A DNA stretch of 64,000 bases from Glandiceps talaboti. Taxonomy: Eukaryota > Hemichordata > Enteropneusta > Spengelidae. Of the stretch, positions 38,766 to 53,721 are shown one piece after another. Within the stretch, counting starts at the first letter, position 1. Every line of letters begins with the position of its first letter. Below the pieces are notes generated by a model that had not been told where the DNA came from, did not search any database, and saw only the letters and a list, made by a program, of their open reading frames with translations. Position numbers and translations under genes: made by a program. Where the stretch lies: the NCBI RefSeq assembly GCF_964340395.1, contig NC_135560.1:6294598-6358597 (forward strand), given 5' to 3'.

Positions 38766-40303
38766 ACACATATGCAATGTCTTTGGTATTGTATGGCAGT
38801 GCAAGTCACACTAGTATGTGCATGCACTGGTGCAAGTAATCATTGTTACATGTGTAATAACTGAAGCAAGTTTCCTTTCTTTCGATTTTGATCTGCGTAG
38901 TATTATATATTTTGATAAGTTCTGCGAAACACATAATTTTATGATAGCAGACAATGTGACTGCACTACTAGTGTGTAAATAAGATGTACAGTGAACACTG
39001 TTGAGAGTGTCATTTTGAACACTTAAATCAATGACTAATTGATCATTATCAGTGTAAAACAACTCTACATGTTGGCACATTTGAGATGACCAGACATGGT
39101 ATCAAATAAAAGTCAATTCACAACAGCACTTTAGCGTAACCTGACCCCGTAAAACTTTTATTTCTGTTTGTTCTTGTTATTTATTTTCTTTTTACAAAAA
39201 ATGATTCATTGATCTTCAACGAGGTGAGGTCTGATTTACAATCCCTTTCTTAACCTAATTTGACCTTTTATTTTTTCTTGTTCAAAAATGAATTATACCA
39301 ACATGATCAAGGACATACACGGTCTTAAAAAATGTCTGCTTGTATATACAACATATGACACCCAGAACTAAAAGCAAATTTAATGATGTTTTTCAAAGCT
39401 TACTTCATTTAATTTGGGTGAAACTAAATCTAGTTATACACATTATTTTAATATCGTATAGTCTTGCGTCAGATGAGTATGATGAATTCATAAAATGGGA
39501 TGTCGAAAACACATTTCAATGTGAATTTTCTTAAAATTATATTACGCAGAATATAGTCTTGTGGATGTGGATGTGGATGTGTTTTAAACATTTATGGCGA
39601 GAATGAACTCAGTTGTCTGCCAGTTATGTGCCATTAGTGTACATATTACACATATTGTGCCAAATTCAAGTATATAGTAATAATTATTGTACAAAAACTG
39701 CATAATTTTGGTGTAAAAGACCACTTTTAATAATAATTTGTCAAATCCTTCAAGCTACATCAAAAAAATTTCAAAACAAAAGAAAAAATACTATCATTTT
39801 TATCATAATAATGTTTCCTGAGGTTTGTTAGAAAACACTGACAGGCTTTTAAGCGTTTTGTGGATTCTGTCATATGTCCTATGTATGCCTAATACACCCC
39901 TTCTACTGTCGAGTGTCTCCACTCTGCTACCTAGCTAGGTCTAGAAACCTGTATATTCACCCACTTGATACAAAGCCAAAAAAGACTAGTCAAACTGCAC
40001 AAATACAAATGCTGTGAAATAAACTTTACAAAAAAAACTAAAACCTCTTCCATGACATTTTAAGAACAATTCCAACGTGTGCATGATGAAAAGTTGAAAA
40101 AAATGTGTCTATTTCATGATGTTTTTCTGAAATTTTATAATTTGTAATAATTTGATAAGGTGGTCAGTCAATGATATTACAACAGATATTATTTCTAATT
40201 ACTGGCCGAAAAATTGGGATTGTACAAATTCACAATTTGATAAATAATTTCTTGACAGGACATTTGATTTTCACAATAAGTCGAAATTGAGAAAATATCA
40301 TTT

Positions 40304-40343
40304 GGTGGGTGGGGTGGGGTGGGGTGGGGTGGGGTTTAGGGGG
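40304..40343 (+). repeat. (GGGGT)n tract, possible G-quadruplex
   Basis: Seven or so G4 runs separated by single T, then TTTAGGGGG. A strong plus-strand G-quadruplex candidate. Confidence 0.85.
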
Positions 40344-41480
40344 TTACACAATATTTATACACAATCTAACACAAGTTACTCAAAATCTAAAAGTCTTTAC
40401 TTTGTAGTTTTATGTTATATCATATTAATACATATTCTTCCTAATTAAGGAACAAGGACAAAAACAAGGATAAAAAGCGTTCATGTTTGTGTCATCTGCG
40501 TTTCATACTGGACTGGATCGACTTCTCTAAATCATTTTAAAAATGGTCACGAGAGCAAAGGCTATCTGTGTCATTAGGCAGACTGCACACTCATTTCCTC
40601 TGTAGCTGGATAAAATTTAAACTCAATGTACACACTGCCAATACATCTGTGATTTGAGACTGCCTCTAATCTGGTTAAAAGATCAGAGAAGTATTTCTTT
40701 GGGTGTTGCTTATATCAGGATAAAGTTTCATACGATTTCTATCAATAAATAATTCTTTGAATACTGTACATGTGTTGTTTCCATTTTGTGTGTGCTTTTG
40801 GTGGAAAAAATTGAGGACAATGAGAATAGACACATTTTTAGAATTTTAGGACTAAACTTGACAGCAAAACTTCTCCAACGAGAAAAAATAAGAAAGAGAA
40901 AATAAATGAGAAATATTCACACCATCAGTGATATCAAATAGAATAAGAAAATAAGTGAATAATTGTTGAATACTAAGACAAATTTTACGGGCAATAATTT
41001 GGATGCTCGGAATATTATTGGCGGTAAGGGTTAGGGTTTCATTGACAGTTTGAAATGTTGAAACCAAAATACAGTATTTTGACTAGTTTTAGGTGCATAA
41101 ATTCTGAAAATATTCTCAAGAGAGTATTGTGTCTGGAAGGATATATTATGATTGTAAATATACAAAAATACTGCCAATGGCAATGTGCACAACTGTAATC
41201 CAATGTCTGACATACACAGTCAGAGAAACACATGTCAAACATGAAAACACCCCTACAGGATAATGGAACATCCCATGAACTTTAGCCAAGTGATTATGTA
41301 ACATTACATAACCATACTTCTACTGTAAAATTCGACCTATTTTGACAGAAAATCACTCTTTCGGACATAACTTGAAAACTGATCGAATCATTTTCATTTG
41401 AACAATTTTTCATCTACATAAGCAATGCCCTTACCAAATTTGAAATCAATCTATTCAGCTGTTTCTCACTTTTAATTGTT

Positions 41481-41483
<3 letters not shown>

Positions 41484-41521
<38 letters not shown>

Positions 41522-41570
41522 ACACACACACACACACACAATGTGCACACACATACATACACACACACAA
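41484..41570. repeat. (AC)n microsatellite
   Basis: CA-rich tract interrupted by ATGTGC and ATAC units. Confidence 0.95.
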
Positions 41571-42489
41571 AACTTGATGCCTGTAGCATGTTAAACCTCA
41601 GTTCAGTTGTGCCAAAATTGAAAAATTTGTGATTCACTTCTAAGAAATTCTGCCTCTGAGACTAGAAATTTTCATTTGAGGCTGTCCTTTTGACCAACAG
41701 AAATATTAGTTATTCTGGGGAATTGTGACTGTATTTTAGGTGGGAATTATTCCATCAATGCTTGAATGATAATATCATAAAATCATGAATAATGCGATAT
41801 TTGTAAAAGCATTTTATTTTGCCTCTGTATTCAAGCACTCAAAAATGTCGATATAAATCCACCATTTTATATGCATGGAAAATAAACCAAGCGTTGAGCT
41901 TTGAAATTTCCTTAGTAACACTGTAATTTTCAAATAGACTTAGGGTGTACTCTACTTGATATGTTTGTAAACAATGACTACTTTACAGCATGATTTGATA
42001 AGATTAATACCCAGGAAGCTAGAGGGTCCTCTTTACACTACACAGAGCCTTGTTTCAGTTGACAGGACACGTAGATCAGGTTGGACCAGAATATCAATAG
42101 CTTGGGCAATTTTTCACTTCTATCATTTTTGTCAATCCTTCTATAAATCGTTCAATGTATTTGTCTGTCAGTGTCCACCTAAATAATTCACACATTAGGA
42201 TATGTGCTGAGAGGACTTGAAAACGAGGGAATTTTCCTGTGCTTGTGAGAGCGCCGTGATAAATTGGAATAAACCATGTCTAATATACGTTATCAATGGC
42301 AGAGTTATTGATAATGTTGAAATGACAGTGGAATAAAATTGTGAAAAATTACCCTCTCACATTTTGTGCAGCCCAGTACAATTTTATCTCTGACGGAACC
42401 AGAGTGATTACAAGGTACAATAAAATACAACCGCCATCCAATACGGGCCAACTGAGTCATTTATTATCCGCAGCATCAATGTATCATAG

Positions 42490-42503
42490 GTTGCCATAGC
42501 AAC
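42490..42503. promoter_or_regulatory. perfect RFX X-box
   Basis: GTTGCCATAGCAAC matches the RFX consensus GTNRCC-N(0-3)-RGYAAC in both halves. X-boxes mark ciliary and some neural gene promoters. The surrounding 42400-42640 is richer in GC and CpG than average, but no downstream coding exon was recognised on either strand. Confidence 0.5.
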
Positions 42504-43540
42504 CGTGTCACCTTAGAGATGCCCGAGTTGTAGATTTAGTTGCTGCCATCCATCTTCTCTATTCCCAGAGTGAATGCTGGCTACCGATAGTGCTCCCTTG
42601 CCTTCTTATCTGAGAGCGAAGTTCCGACCTTTTTATCTCTAGAAAAAAAAATTACACAGAAAAAATAATAAATTACTGAGTAAAAAGTATGTTATTTATT
42701 TTTTAAATATTCACAAAATCAAACTTGCATTTTTTGAGTGTTAATAAATATGCACCATAGCTGTTTGGCGATTATGTAGTTGGAGACTATAGTTGTACAA
42801 CATTTGTGTTACGTGTTGAGCAAACAATATCCCCTTTTAGCCTCCTTTTAAAATACTATTTTTAGCTATAGTAATCGTGATATACATCTTCATGTTCATT
42901 TTACAGTTAGCATGCAAACATGGCAGGCAGAATGACAAGACAATTTATCAACAGCAATGCTGAAAAAATATCAATGAGGTCTTATATACTGATCCTATAG
43001 GGATACATTCTGACTCTAATAGCACACGGTATGGACTACAATTCCTGTATGGACAGACAACTGACAAATTTTCACATTTTTGTAAAATTTCTGTCAACTA
43101 ATCAGAGAAAATTTGGAGTCTATACATGTGGTGTACATAGTTCAGAGATCTAACAATACTGTACAGGTGAATCAAAGGGATGTGACCTTCTGGCATAGCT
43201 ACGTGAAATTCAATTCCCATTTGGACTAACATAATCTTTACGTATTATTGCTGCTACGTCTCAAGACTCGATGTCGTACAGAATTTACAACCTTTATTTT
43301 ATTCTACTCACACAAGGAAATGACAATTTATCTGAACATCAGATGCAGTACGTGCAGACTGTTAAGTCCTTGTACTCTCTCCTACACGTACTACTGCTGT
43401 CACCCAAACACTACAGCAGACGACAACTTTTAGACAACAAAGTATACTTTTGAAAAAAATGTATAACTTAACTTGCAAATTTTACATATTTTGACTTTTT
43501 CCAACTTTTAACTAAAATAACTGTTAGCTCAATATATTTT

Positions 43541-43665
43541 CATCTTTAATAATAATAATAATAATAATAACAATAATGTAATAACATTGGTTTTTATATA
43601 GTGTGTTCCCACTCTCTCTGCTCAAAGCACTTTATAGTTTTTATCCCATGGCACGGATCTATATC
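43541..43665 (-). mobile_element. 3' tail of a SINE/LINE, minus strand
   Basis: Read on the minus strand: AAAGTGCTTTGAGCAGAGAG, a short TATATAAA-containing stretch, then an AAT/ATT repeat. This is the common 3' tail shape (AAAGCGCTTTGAG...CTATATAAAT...ATT repeats) of L2/CR1-mobilised SINEs and LINEs. The head and body were not recognised, so it is probably 5' truncated. Confidence 0.5.
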
Positions 43666-46600
43666 AGCACAATTGCACTTTATACTTCTTCAACTCCCTG
43701 GGGAGCATGAAATCCATTTTTAATGGTTTATTTATAATTACATAATTCAGCTTATCTTTTATCATTATGCAATCAATATCCAGAATATTATTTTCTTTAT
43801 TTCATTTTTTTATGAGTTAGGTGAATATGGACTGGTGGGAGTAGATGGAACGACTATCAAAATCCTCCAATGTGTCAGCCAAAATAATTTACATATTCAA
43901 TATTTTCATAGTTTTCATAGAATTCATAGTTTTTACTGAAGAAATTTCTCAACAACATTGCAAAGTTATATTTGCCAAATGGTCAAGTGTTTGATCAACA
44001 ATGACAGTTTTCCATTAGGTTCATTACTAGTACGTTCAAATCAGGCATTTGTTGTTGGCAGGCAGAGTACAGGAAGACAATATAGAACTTACAGAGAGCA
44101 GACAATCATTATAAGTACCCTGAAGCAATGTGAACCATACTTAATATTAATCTCAGACAACCATATGCTGATAAATAAAACAGAATTGTAAATCCAGGTA
44201 AAAAAAAAGATGTCATTGTTCCAATTGGATATGCCATTCAAAAATAGGTTACTAAGGAGTGACTTTGGGAAAAATTTCTTTAATATTTTTTGGCGATCAT
44301 ACCTAATTCTCTATTTTTGAGTTATTTTTGATTTTCAAGCCATTTTTTAAACATTTTTTTTTTCACAAACTGTATGAAATTTAGTCAGGGAACTAGATAG
44401 AGTTTGGTATTCAGAAGTACACATATTTTTAGCTCAGTTTTAGCAATGATGTGGCAGCCTGGTCAAATCTATATTGAAATATAGACATTTACATGTAGGG
44501 CATGACAGCACACACAGCCTTAGTTGGTAATGGGTGCAGTGAATGTGGATAGAAATTTTGAACTTGAGGGGAGGGGATGGAGGGGTGCAGTACATGGAGA
44601 TAGACATTTTGAATTTGAGGGGAGGGGAAGAAGGGATGCAGTGAATGTGGATAGGCATTTTGAATTTGAGGGGAGGGGAAGAAGGGGTGCAGTACATGGA
44701 GATAGACATTTTGAATTTGAAGGGAGGGAGGGATGCAATACATGTGGATATAAATTTTGAATTTGAGGGAGGGGAGGGAGGGATGCAGCACATGGAGACA
44801 GACATTTTGAATTTAAGGGGAGGGAGGGATGCAGTACATGTGGATATAAATTTTAAATTTGAGGGGAGGGGAGGGATGGGTGCAGTACATGGAGATAGAA
44901 ATCTTGAATTTAAGGGGAGGGAGGGATGCAGTACATGTGGATATAAATTTTGAATTGACGGGAGGGGAGGGAGGGGTGCAGTACATGGAGATAGAAATTT
45001 TGAATTTGACTTGAGGGGAGGGGAGGGGAGGGGAGGGGAAGGAGGGGGATAGGTAACAGAGAAAGAAGCAGAATGGTACAGTATGATGATGATGGAGTAG
45101 GAATATAAAAATAACAAACATATCATGGAAAGAAATGAAAACGAAAGAAGACACACTAGCCTAGAGAAAACAGACTTGCTAGGAGGTCTGGTAGCAAAGA
45201 CTGAAACAAAAGTGTGGGCAGAGTAGTAAAGAAATTGACATGGATGCTATTAAAGTTTAGACAGGTAAAGACTTTAGAAGGTGAAAGGAAATGGGAGACA
45301 TGCATGAAAAGCCTGCAGTAACTTGAGTAAGACAGTTTCTTATCTAGACTCTGGGTAAACAATTCGATTTAATTGATGTCTAGCAATGATTAATTGATGT
45401 CAAATATAAACACTGTATTTATCTTATCTGTGCTTGGCAAGAAATAAACATGAGGTAAATATCTCAAACCACAACACTGTTTAAATATGTAGATGAAATG
45501 ACAATTTTTTATCTTTGCAAATGATGAATACAGCAATAAATACTTTCAAGGGAACAATAAAGGAGGTATCTTTGCAAGCTAGCGGCACTTGTGTTGAAAT
45601 GTTTTGTATTTTGTAGTGTTCAAGTTTTAAAGATTAAAAAACCCACATAAAGACACTTGAAATGAGTTTGTGTTCTGAAAAGTTTATTCGTATTCCTCTT
45701 AAAGTGACTTTATTTTGCCCCCTCCCCCCAAAAAAAATGTAAATCTAGTGTTGGGTAAATTGGGTAAACTCAAAAAAATGTTTTGGTGATTCAAATTTAT
45801 ATGTTCTTGGTTTGTATTTTTAAGACTATTAGAATGTTTTGCTATCATTTCAGTTTCTGAAATATTAAAGTTGAACTGGTTTTCAGCAGAGTCACATGTA
45901 AGAAATATTACTATTTTAGAGTTGCGCTAGGCCTAAAAAAAATTGTGTGTTTCCAATTATGCTCAATTTTAGAATAGGTGGGGTAGATAGAATTTTAAAA
46001 AAAAATTCATATGTGAGTGTCTAGTTCAGGTAGTTATGTTTTCCGTTGTTTTCCATATGGTCTCTGTGTTTATTGGTTTCTTCCCATCAGATGTACATCC
46101 ATTACAGATTGGAAGAACAGTTTTATATTGTCTTTTTAAGTTGATGTCAGTTTCCGCATCCACTATTTCTTGTGAGACTTCACAATTTTCACGATTTTAT
46201 AAAAAAAATTTCCTGAAAACGTAAAAAAAAAGTTAAGGGTTGGCAGTGAAAAACTAGGTGGGGGTCGGGTAACCGGAACCAAACATTTTTTTAAGCCCTA
46301 GGTGTAATAACTGGGATGTTATTTTGTGATCAAACAACCAACAATATATTTATTGAAAATTGTTAAAATACCAATAATTAGACACTCTATGTGTTAATTA
46401 CAGGTTGATCTTTCATTCGACAAAGAAGAGAGTACCAATGCCTTATAGAAAAGATGACTGTGTACAAGTATTCGTGTACCTGTCTGGAATCTGTCTTTCC
46501 GACTGAAATAATGGGATGGGTAGCTTTTGTGTGTCTGTCACCTTTGTGAGCAATTCTCATGGTTAGCTTTGTATTTGTAGTGGTCAAAATGACAGATGTA

Positions 46601-47811
46601 ACATCTATTGTGTGGATGCCATTCATCAAATGTCACCTTGCAAACAGTTTAATGTATCAACCATGCAGTCATGACAAACACCCACCACTGTACACATGAT
46701 ACATGGTGTCCCTATGCAGATAGTTCAAAAACAAACAACTTGCCCATCCCTAATTACAAATGAACAGTTCTAATCTCTACCAGAAAACAAAAGGATTGCA
46801 CCAAAATTATCCTAAAAACTGGGGGATGACAGGAAAGATAAGTTTATTTTGCTATTTTAACTTTTTTCTTTTGTGTTTGGAAAGTGAATAGTTTACAATG
46901 AAGGCATTTGTTGTGACACTGAAAAATGAATAGTTTTTTTTTTTTGTATTTAGATGGGGATTGACAAGTGAAAGGAGCAAGGTGTTACTGTAAGCTGGAG
47001 AATTATGACTACATTTATAGAATGATTTGAAATTTGCTGCAATGTGACTGTCCTGAGAATTATGTCAACTAAGATTTCGTATGAACTGCATCGTATGAAC
47101 TCCTATACATGTCAATGTTTTCTACGATCATTATCCTCTCGTGGTGATCGTAATGTGTATAGGAAACTAAACTACTGTAAGCCCTCCAGTATAAAACTAA
47201 TACAACACAGTATGCATTTGTAACAGTCTGTATACTTTGCTGTCTCTCCGTCCTATATTTTAGTACAATGTGAATAGTGCAATAAGACGGTCCATTGAAA
47301 GGCACCGTGATGTGAATTGGAATGAAATTGCTACGTGTTCTATTCTGTCACGTTATGTTACATCAAGGTGATGACTAGATTGCAACGTTAGTGACGAATC
47401 ACAGATCTCAGTAAAAAAACCTGTCACAACAAATCACTATTATAACACAACATTATGATTACATTATAGAATAACTTTGACATTTTGCTGCAATGTGACC
47501 GTCCGGAGAATTATGTTGACCAAGAATTGTTCTTTCATGCCTTGTAGAATTATATTTTGATGCTACATTAGCTGCGACAGGAACGTTTTGTGAAACGGTT
47601 TTATCAGATATAATGACTTACTCATAATATCGTACGTACATCCTGAACAGTATTGATTCAACTGTGCGTAAACATAGTTATGTTGGTGTACACAGAGTTT
47701 AATTGCTAAAATAAATCAAGTCAAATTGATATTTGGGTCCACACCCAAAAATCAGTGCACCCAACATCATTACGATTTCAACACATTACTGTGCTACTTA
47801 CGGATAAAATA
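43666..47811. other. intergenic stretch around the 51-bp array
   Basis: No gene was recognised. A GGCAGTGAAAAACTAGGTGG repeat at about 46224-46300 resembles 27699-27780. Two ~85-bp copies sharing GCTGCAATGTGAC(T/C)GTCC lie at about 46995-47085 and 47450-47530. Confidence 0.5.
44534..45050 (+). repeat. ~51-bp minisatellite with strictly alternating A/B monomers
   Basis: Ten monomers of about 46-53 bp begin (G/A)TGCAGT. They alternate between a type with GAATGTGGAT or CATGTGGATA and a type with CATGGAGATA, giving a ~100-bp higher-order dimer. Each monomer ends in a GGGGAGGG-like purine run, and the array ends in a (GGGGA)n tract at about 45014-45050. Confidence 0.9.
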
Positions 47812-48165
47812 TTGACATTTTCTTTACAGACAACAGTCATTTTGGTGGGGAACACTGGTAGAAAGACTATAGAACTAAAATGTGGATTTTACTTGTTAAT
47901 TTTTTGTGTACTTTAACACTGCGAGATAGTACCAATGAAATAAAATTGTGCAAAAATGACATTTTCTTTTAATACAGACAAGTCATTTTGGTGGGGAACC
48001 CTGGTAAAAAAATAAACAGAGCTAAAGTTTTACTTATGCAATTACTTTGATAGCAGACAGCATAGATTGGATGAAATTTTGAAAAAAAAAATTATATTTT
48101 GGTGACAGGCAACCATTATTTTGGTGGAGAACAGTGGTAAAATAGCTAAAGAACTAAAAGGTAGA
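47812..48165 (+). repeat. three diverged copies of an exon-like ~140-bp unit
   Basis: Copies centre on 47840, 47985 and 48120. Each has a CAG, then about 25 bp ending TTTTGGTGG(G/A)GAAC..TGGTA(A/G), then AGCTAAA/GAACTAAA and TTACTTGT. In one frame each reads (H/Y)FGGE-x-W followed by a stop. Further copies lie at about 51870-51945 (plus) and 54185-54290 (minus). Probably an old dispersed repeat. Confidence 0.6.
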
Positions 48166-48612
48166 TATTACTTGTTTAAATTACTCAAATGAAAACACTA
48201 AATGGGTCCAAAATGTGCTTAGAATAAAACTTCAAAATTAGTGCATGTGTTGTAACTTGTAAAATTTGACTAAATTAGTAAAAATACTAACGATAGTTGG
48301 TGAGACAGAACATATACACAGTGAATCTAAAGTGATTTTATTGACAGAGAAACCATTATTCATGATGTAAAAAAGATAAATAACTGATTTTGAAATGCAG
48401 AGTGGCTGAGAAAAAAGATATATAACTACAGAGTGGATGACAAAAAAACAATGAAACTGCCTTTGAAATCCAGAGTGGCTGAGAGAAAAACAACAACATT
48501 TATGTGTATGGAAAGATAAATGAAGTGAAGTCAAGCATTTAAAAGCTTCTCTCAAACATCATTTTAGTATAATGAATGGGAGCTTAGTAAAATGATAAAT
48601 GTACAGTTTTCC

Positions 48613-48774
48613 ACCACCACCACCACCACCACTACCATCACAATCATGATGATGATGATGATGATGATGATGATCATCATCATCATCATGAAATGTCTAA
48701 GCTTAAACAAATGTAATCCTAGCCAATAATGTTGATAAATAACAGCTGTTTGATGTGCTATTAAACTTAGTTTC

Positions 48775-48817
<43 letters not shown>

Positions 48818-48843
48818 CAACAAAGATGATGTCGTTGATGACA

Positions 48844-48875
<32 letters not shown>
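48613..48875. repeat. (CAC)n, (GAT)n/(ATC)n and (CAA)n tracts flanking a shared repeat
   Basis: Trinucleotide tracts surround an ~85-bp core at about 48690-48772 (contains GAAATGTCTAAGCTTAAACA and ATAACAGCTGTTTGATGTGC). The same core occurs at 55981-56065, again next to CAC/CAT repeats. Confidence 0.85.
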
Positions 48876-51018
<2,143 letters not shown>

Positions 51019-51350
51019 AAATAATATTCCCCAATATTTTTCTTCACATTGAGCCACGGAAAATACGAGTGACCTAAGGGGCCCTTGTCACTTCGAGTTG
51101 CTAGACGAGTAGTGACAACCCTTAGGTTATGAGAATTTTCCAGCTGAATGAAGAAAAACATATTGAGGAATAATATAATTATGCCAACTCCAATAATGTT
51201 TGAAAAAAAACTGAAGAAAAGTAAAGGCAATTTTGAACGTTTAGACTCATATTTCGAACACAGCAGAAACAGTGATGTAGACGGGCGTTGTCGTGACACA
51301 GACACTTGTTGTCATGACATAGAACGACCAGAGTATATATTCCATATTTT
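51019..51350. mobile_element. foldback (long inverted repeat) element, copy B
   Basis: This copy has the same architecture as copy A: inverted arms at about 51019-51097 and 51108-51185 around GTCACTTCGAG...GAGTAGTGAC, then a body to about 51350. On the minus strand the frame from 51305 to 50958 is open for 115 codons and reads through both arms. It includes a strongly hydrophobic stretch (NIIGVGIIILFLNMFFF). The frame starts at GTG where copy A has ATG, preceded in both by an in-frame TGA. Confidence 0.6.
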
Positions 51351-52730
51351 TTTGTTGAACCTGGCTCATGCATATAAATGGTAATGTATACAGAGTAAGA
51401 TCTAAAGAATCATCACAGTGCTCCAAAAAGAACCAAAAAAATTGCAAACTGAAAGATAGAATAAACGTATTTTACATGTAAGAATATCAGAAAGCATGTT
51501 TTGATATTTTGGCCATTACATGAGATAATAAACTTATATTTATTCTTCCATTTTTTGTCTTATATGACAATTTTCACAAAGTATCTTTTGGAATCTATCT
51601 GGCTTGTTTATAATATATCTATTATTTTTTAAATACTTTTTATATTTTACTTTGGAGATATTTTTTTTTACAGTTTCTCTTGAAATATATATGATCACTA
51701 TAATTGTTGATATATTTATTATTATTATCATTTTGAAAACACTGTTTACAAAGTCTTTTTGGAATAGATATGGTCTATTAAGTATACATAAGTGTTTTTT
51801 GCTAAAGTTGGGTAACCATGGTAACAGAAAGGGGGAATATGGTAACATTGGCATATTTTCCAATACATTATACAATGAATTTGATGGAGAACCCTGGTAA
51901 AATGACAGGGGAATTCAGGTATATTGTACTTGCATAACTGCTCTTAACAAAACCACTGATACATTAATTAGTTTGTTTATATACTGAGTACATAATGTCA
52001 AGTCAATAGATTAGTTTGTCTGTAAGATTTTGGAGATTACATATGACAAAATCTCTTTACAAAAGTTGATTTCTCACCGTAATCTAGGATCTAGTTTCAG
52101 TGATTTCTCAACACAAGCTCTAAGATCCTTGTTAAGATTCTTACTTTCAGACTTTTCAGTTTGTAAGAATTGCTTACAGCAAAGTACTCACTTTTAGCAG
52201 ACGTACAAACAAACAGATAATGGGTACTGAGTCAGGTAATCAGTATCTTGTAAAGTACAGTGTTACCTAAACCAAGGTTATTTAGCTACAGCAATATACT
52301 CAAAGTTGAATGGAGAGCGTTCCCTACTGAGTTACGTTCACGATTACCTTCTATACACCTCATTTCTCATCACACATTTTTTTTTCATTACTTTGGTCCT
52401 TCGTGCCCAGTAAGACTCTCATTTTTGTGTAATTTTGTGATTAGATATTCACCTACAGTTGAAATGCATGTTGCAGACAGTCTGCTGTGATCGTTCATTT
52501 TCTTTCAATTTGATACAGTGCTGAAAACAGTGTGGGTGGATTAGTGGATGCAGTTTATCTAATTCAATTATCTGATATGTATGGGGATATCTGTTTATAG
52601 TGTTTGATTACAATGAAGAGCAATTAAATGTGTCCTTGACTGCAATTACTATCATATATTACCCCCCAGGTTGAGTCAGTTGACAGTCAGTTATCTAGAT
52701 AGAAATATGCAGGTAGACAGACTGCAAACA

Positions 52731-52921
52731 GACAAACAAACAAACAAACACAGGCAGACAGACAAACAGACAGACAGCCATACTGCAGACAAATACATAT
52801 ACTACATACATACATACATACACACACATGCATGCAAGCACACACCCACACACATACATACATACACATACATACATGTATGCACGCACGCATGCACACA
52901 CACACATACACATACACATAC

Positions 52922-52952
<31 letters not shown>

Positions 52953-53010
52953 CGCATGAATGCATGCATGCATGCACACACGTACACACATACATACATA
53001 CATATATGTG
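52731..53010. repeat. compound (ACAA)/(CAGA)/(CATA)/(CA)n microsatellite
   Basis: Tetranucleotide and dinucleotide units of changing composition. All overlapping reading frames (Cys/Val/Tyr-rich or Thr/His-rich) are repeat artefacts. Confidence 0.95.
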
Positions 53011-53721
53011 ACAAATAATGAACAGTGAGTGGCCAGACAGAACTTAGTCAGACAGACATAAAATTTGCAGTGTACTAGAGTTACCATGGTTACTGTTTGG
53101 AGCGGTTTTACATGAAGTGATTTCATAAGTGGTCTGAAAGGCAATTTTCATTTTATCAAGAGAGTACTTAGAGAATTACGAGAGGGTTTACTTTACCCCT
53201 CTTACGGTGAGAATTACGAGAGGGTTTACTTTACCCCTCTTATGTTGTTTGGGGAGAAAACAGTAAAACTTGTGAGATGTGATTCAATGATCACACTTTC
53301 AAGGTGGATTTTTTCTAAAGTGTGTTATAAAAGTCAATGTAAACAGTGAGTGAAATTTATGCAAATACAATCCATTTCATATGGTGAACTGAAAACTAAA
53401 TCTGAACTGTGAGTTCAAACATGCATGGAACTCGTACCCTCCATTGATTATGAGACACAAAATCAAGTGATGTCTTCGTATATATGTTTTTAAACAATAA
53501 TTTATCTTGATTTTTTACAACTTTTTATTAAAAAGTGAAATCATCGGCTTGAATATTTATTATAACAAATCTCATTCTCACAAGCCAGACCATATTTTTC
53601 TATTGATGCAACGAAAAGTAATGAAACCTCGTAATGGTGTGTCTTAGACAGTGCCATAAAAGAGACTGTGGTTTACGACGATGGACAAATCTATTTCTCA
53701 TTATTGAGTGAGGCGTTTTTT

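Larger units (their letters stand above)
33485..43540. other. gene-poor stretch with microsatellites
   Basis: No gene was recognised. Contains related diverged repeat copies at about 33776-33905 and 36570-36685 (see findings), poly-A at about 35752-35781, and a clustered octamer site and an X-box listed separately. Around 41360-41480 there is sequence resembling an old dispersed repeat before a CA tract. Confidence 0.5.

Noticed and set aside
44440-45156. 238-codon Pro/Ser-rich minus frame
   Set aside because: Produced by the 51-bp minisatellite and the GGGGA tract.
52671-53144. Cys/Val/Tyr-rich and Thr/His-rich frames
   Set aside because: Translation of CATA/CA microsatellites.
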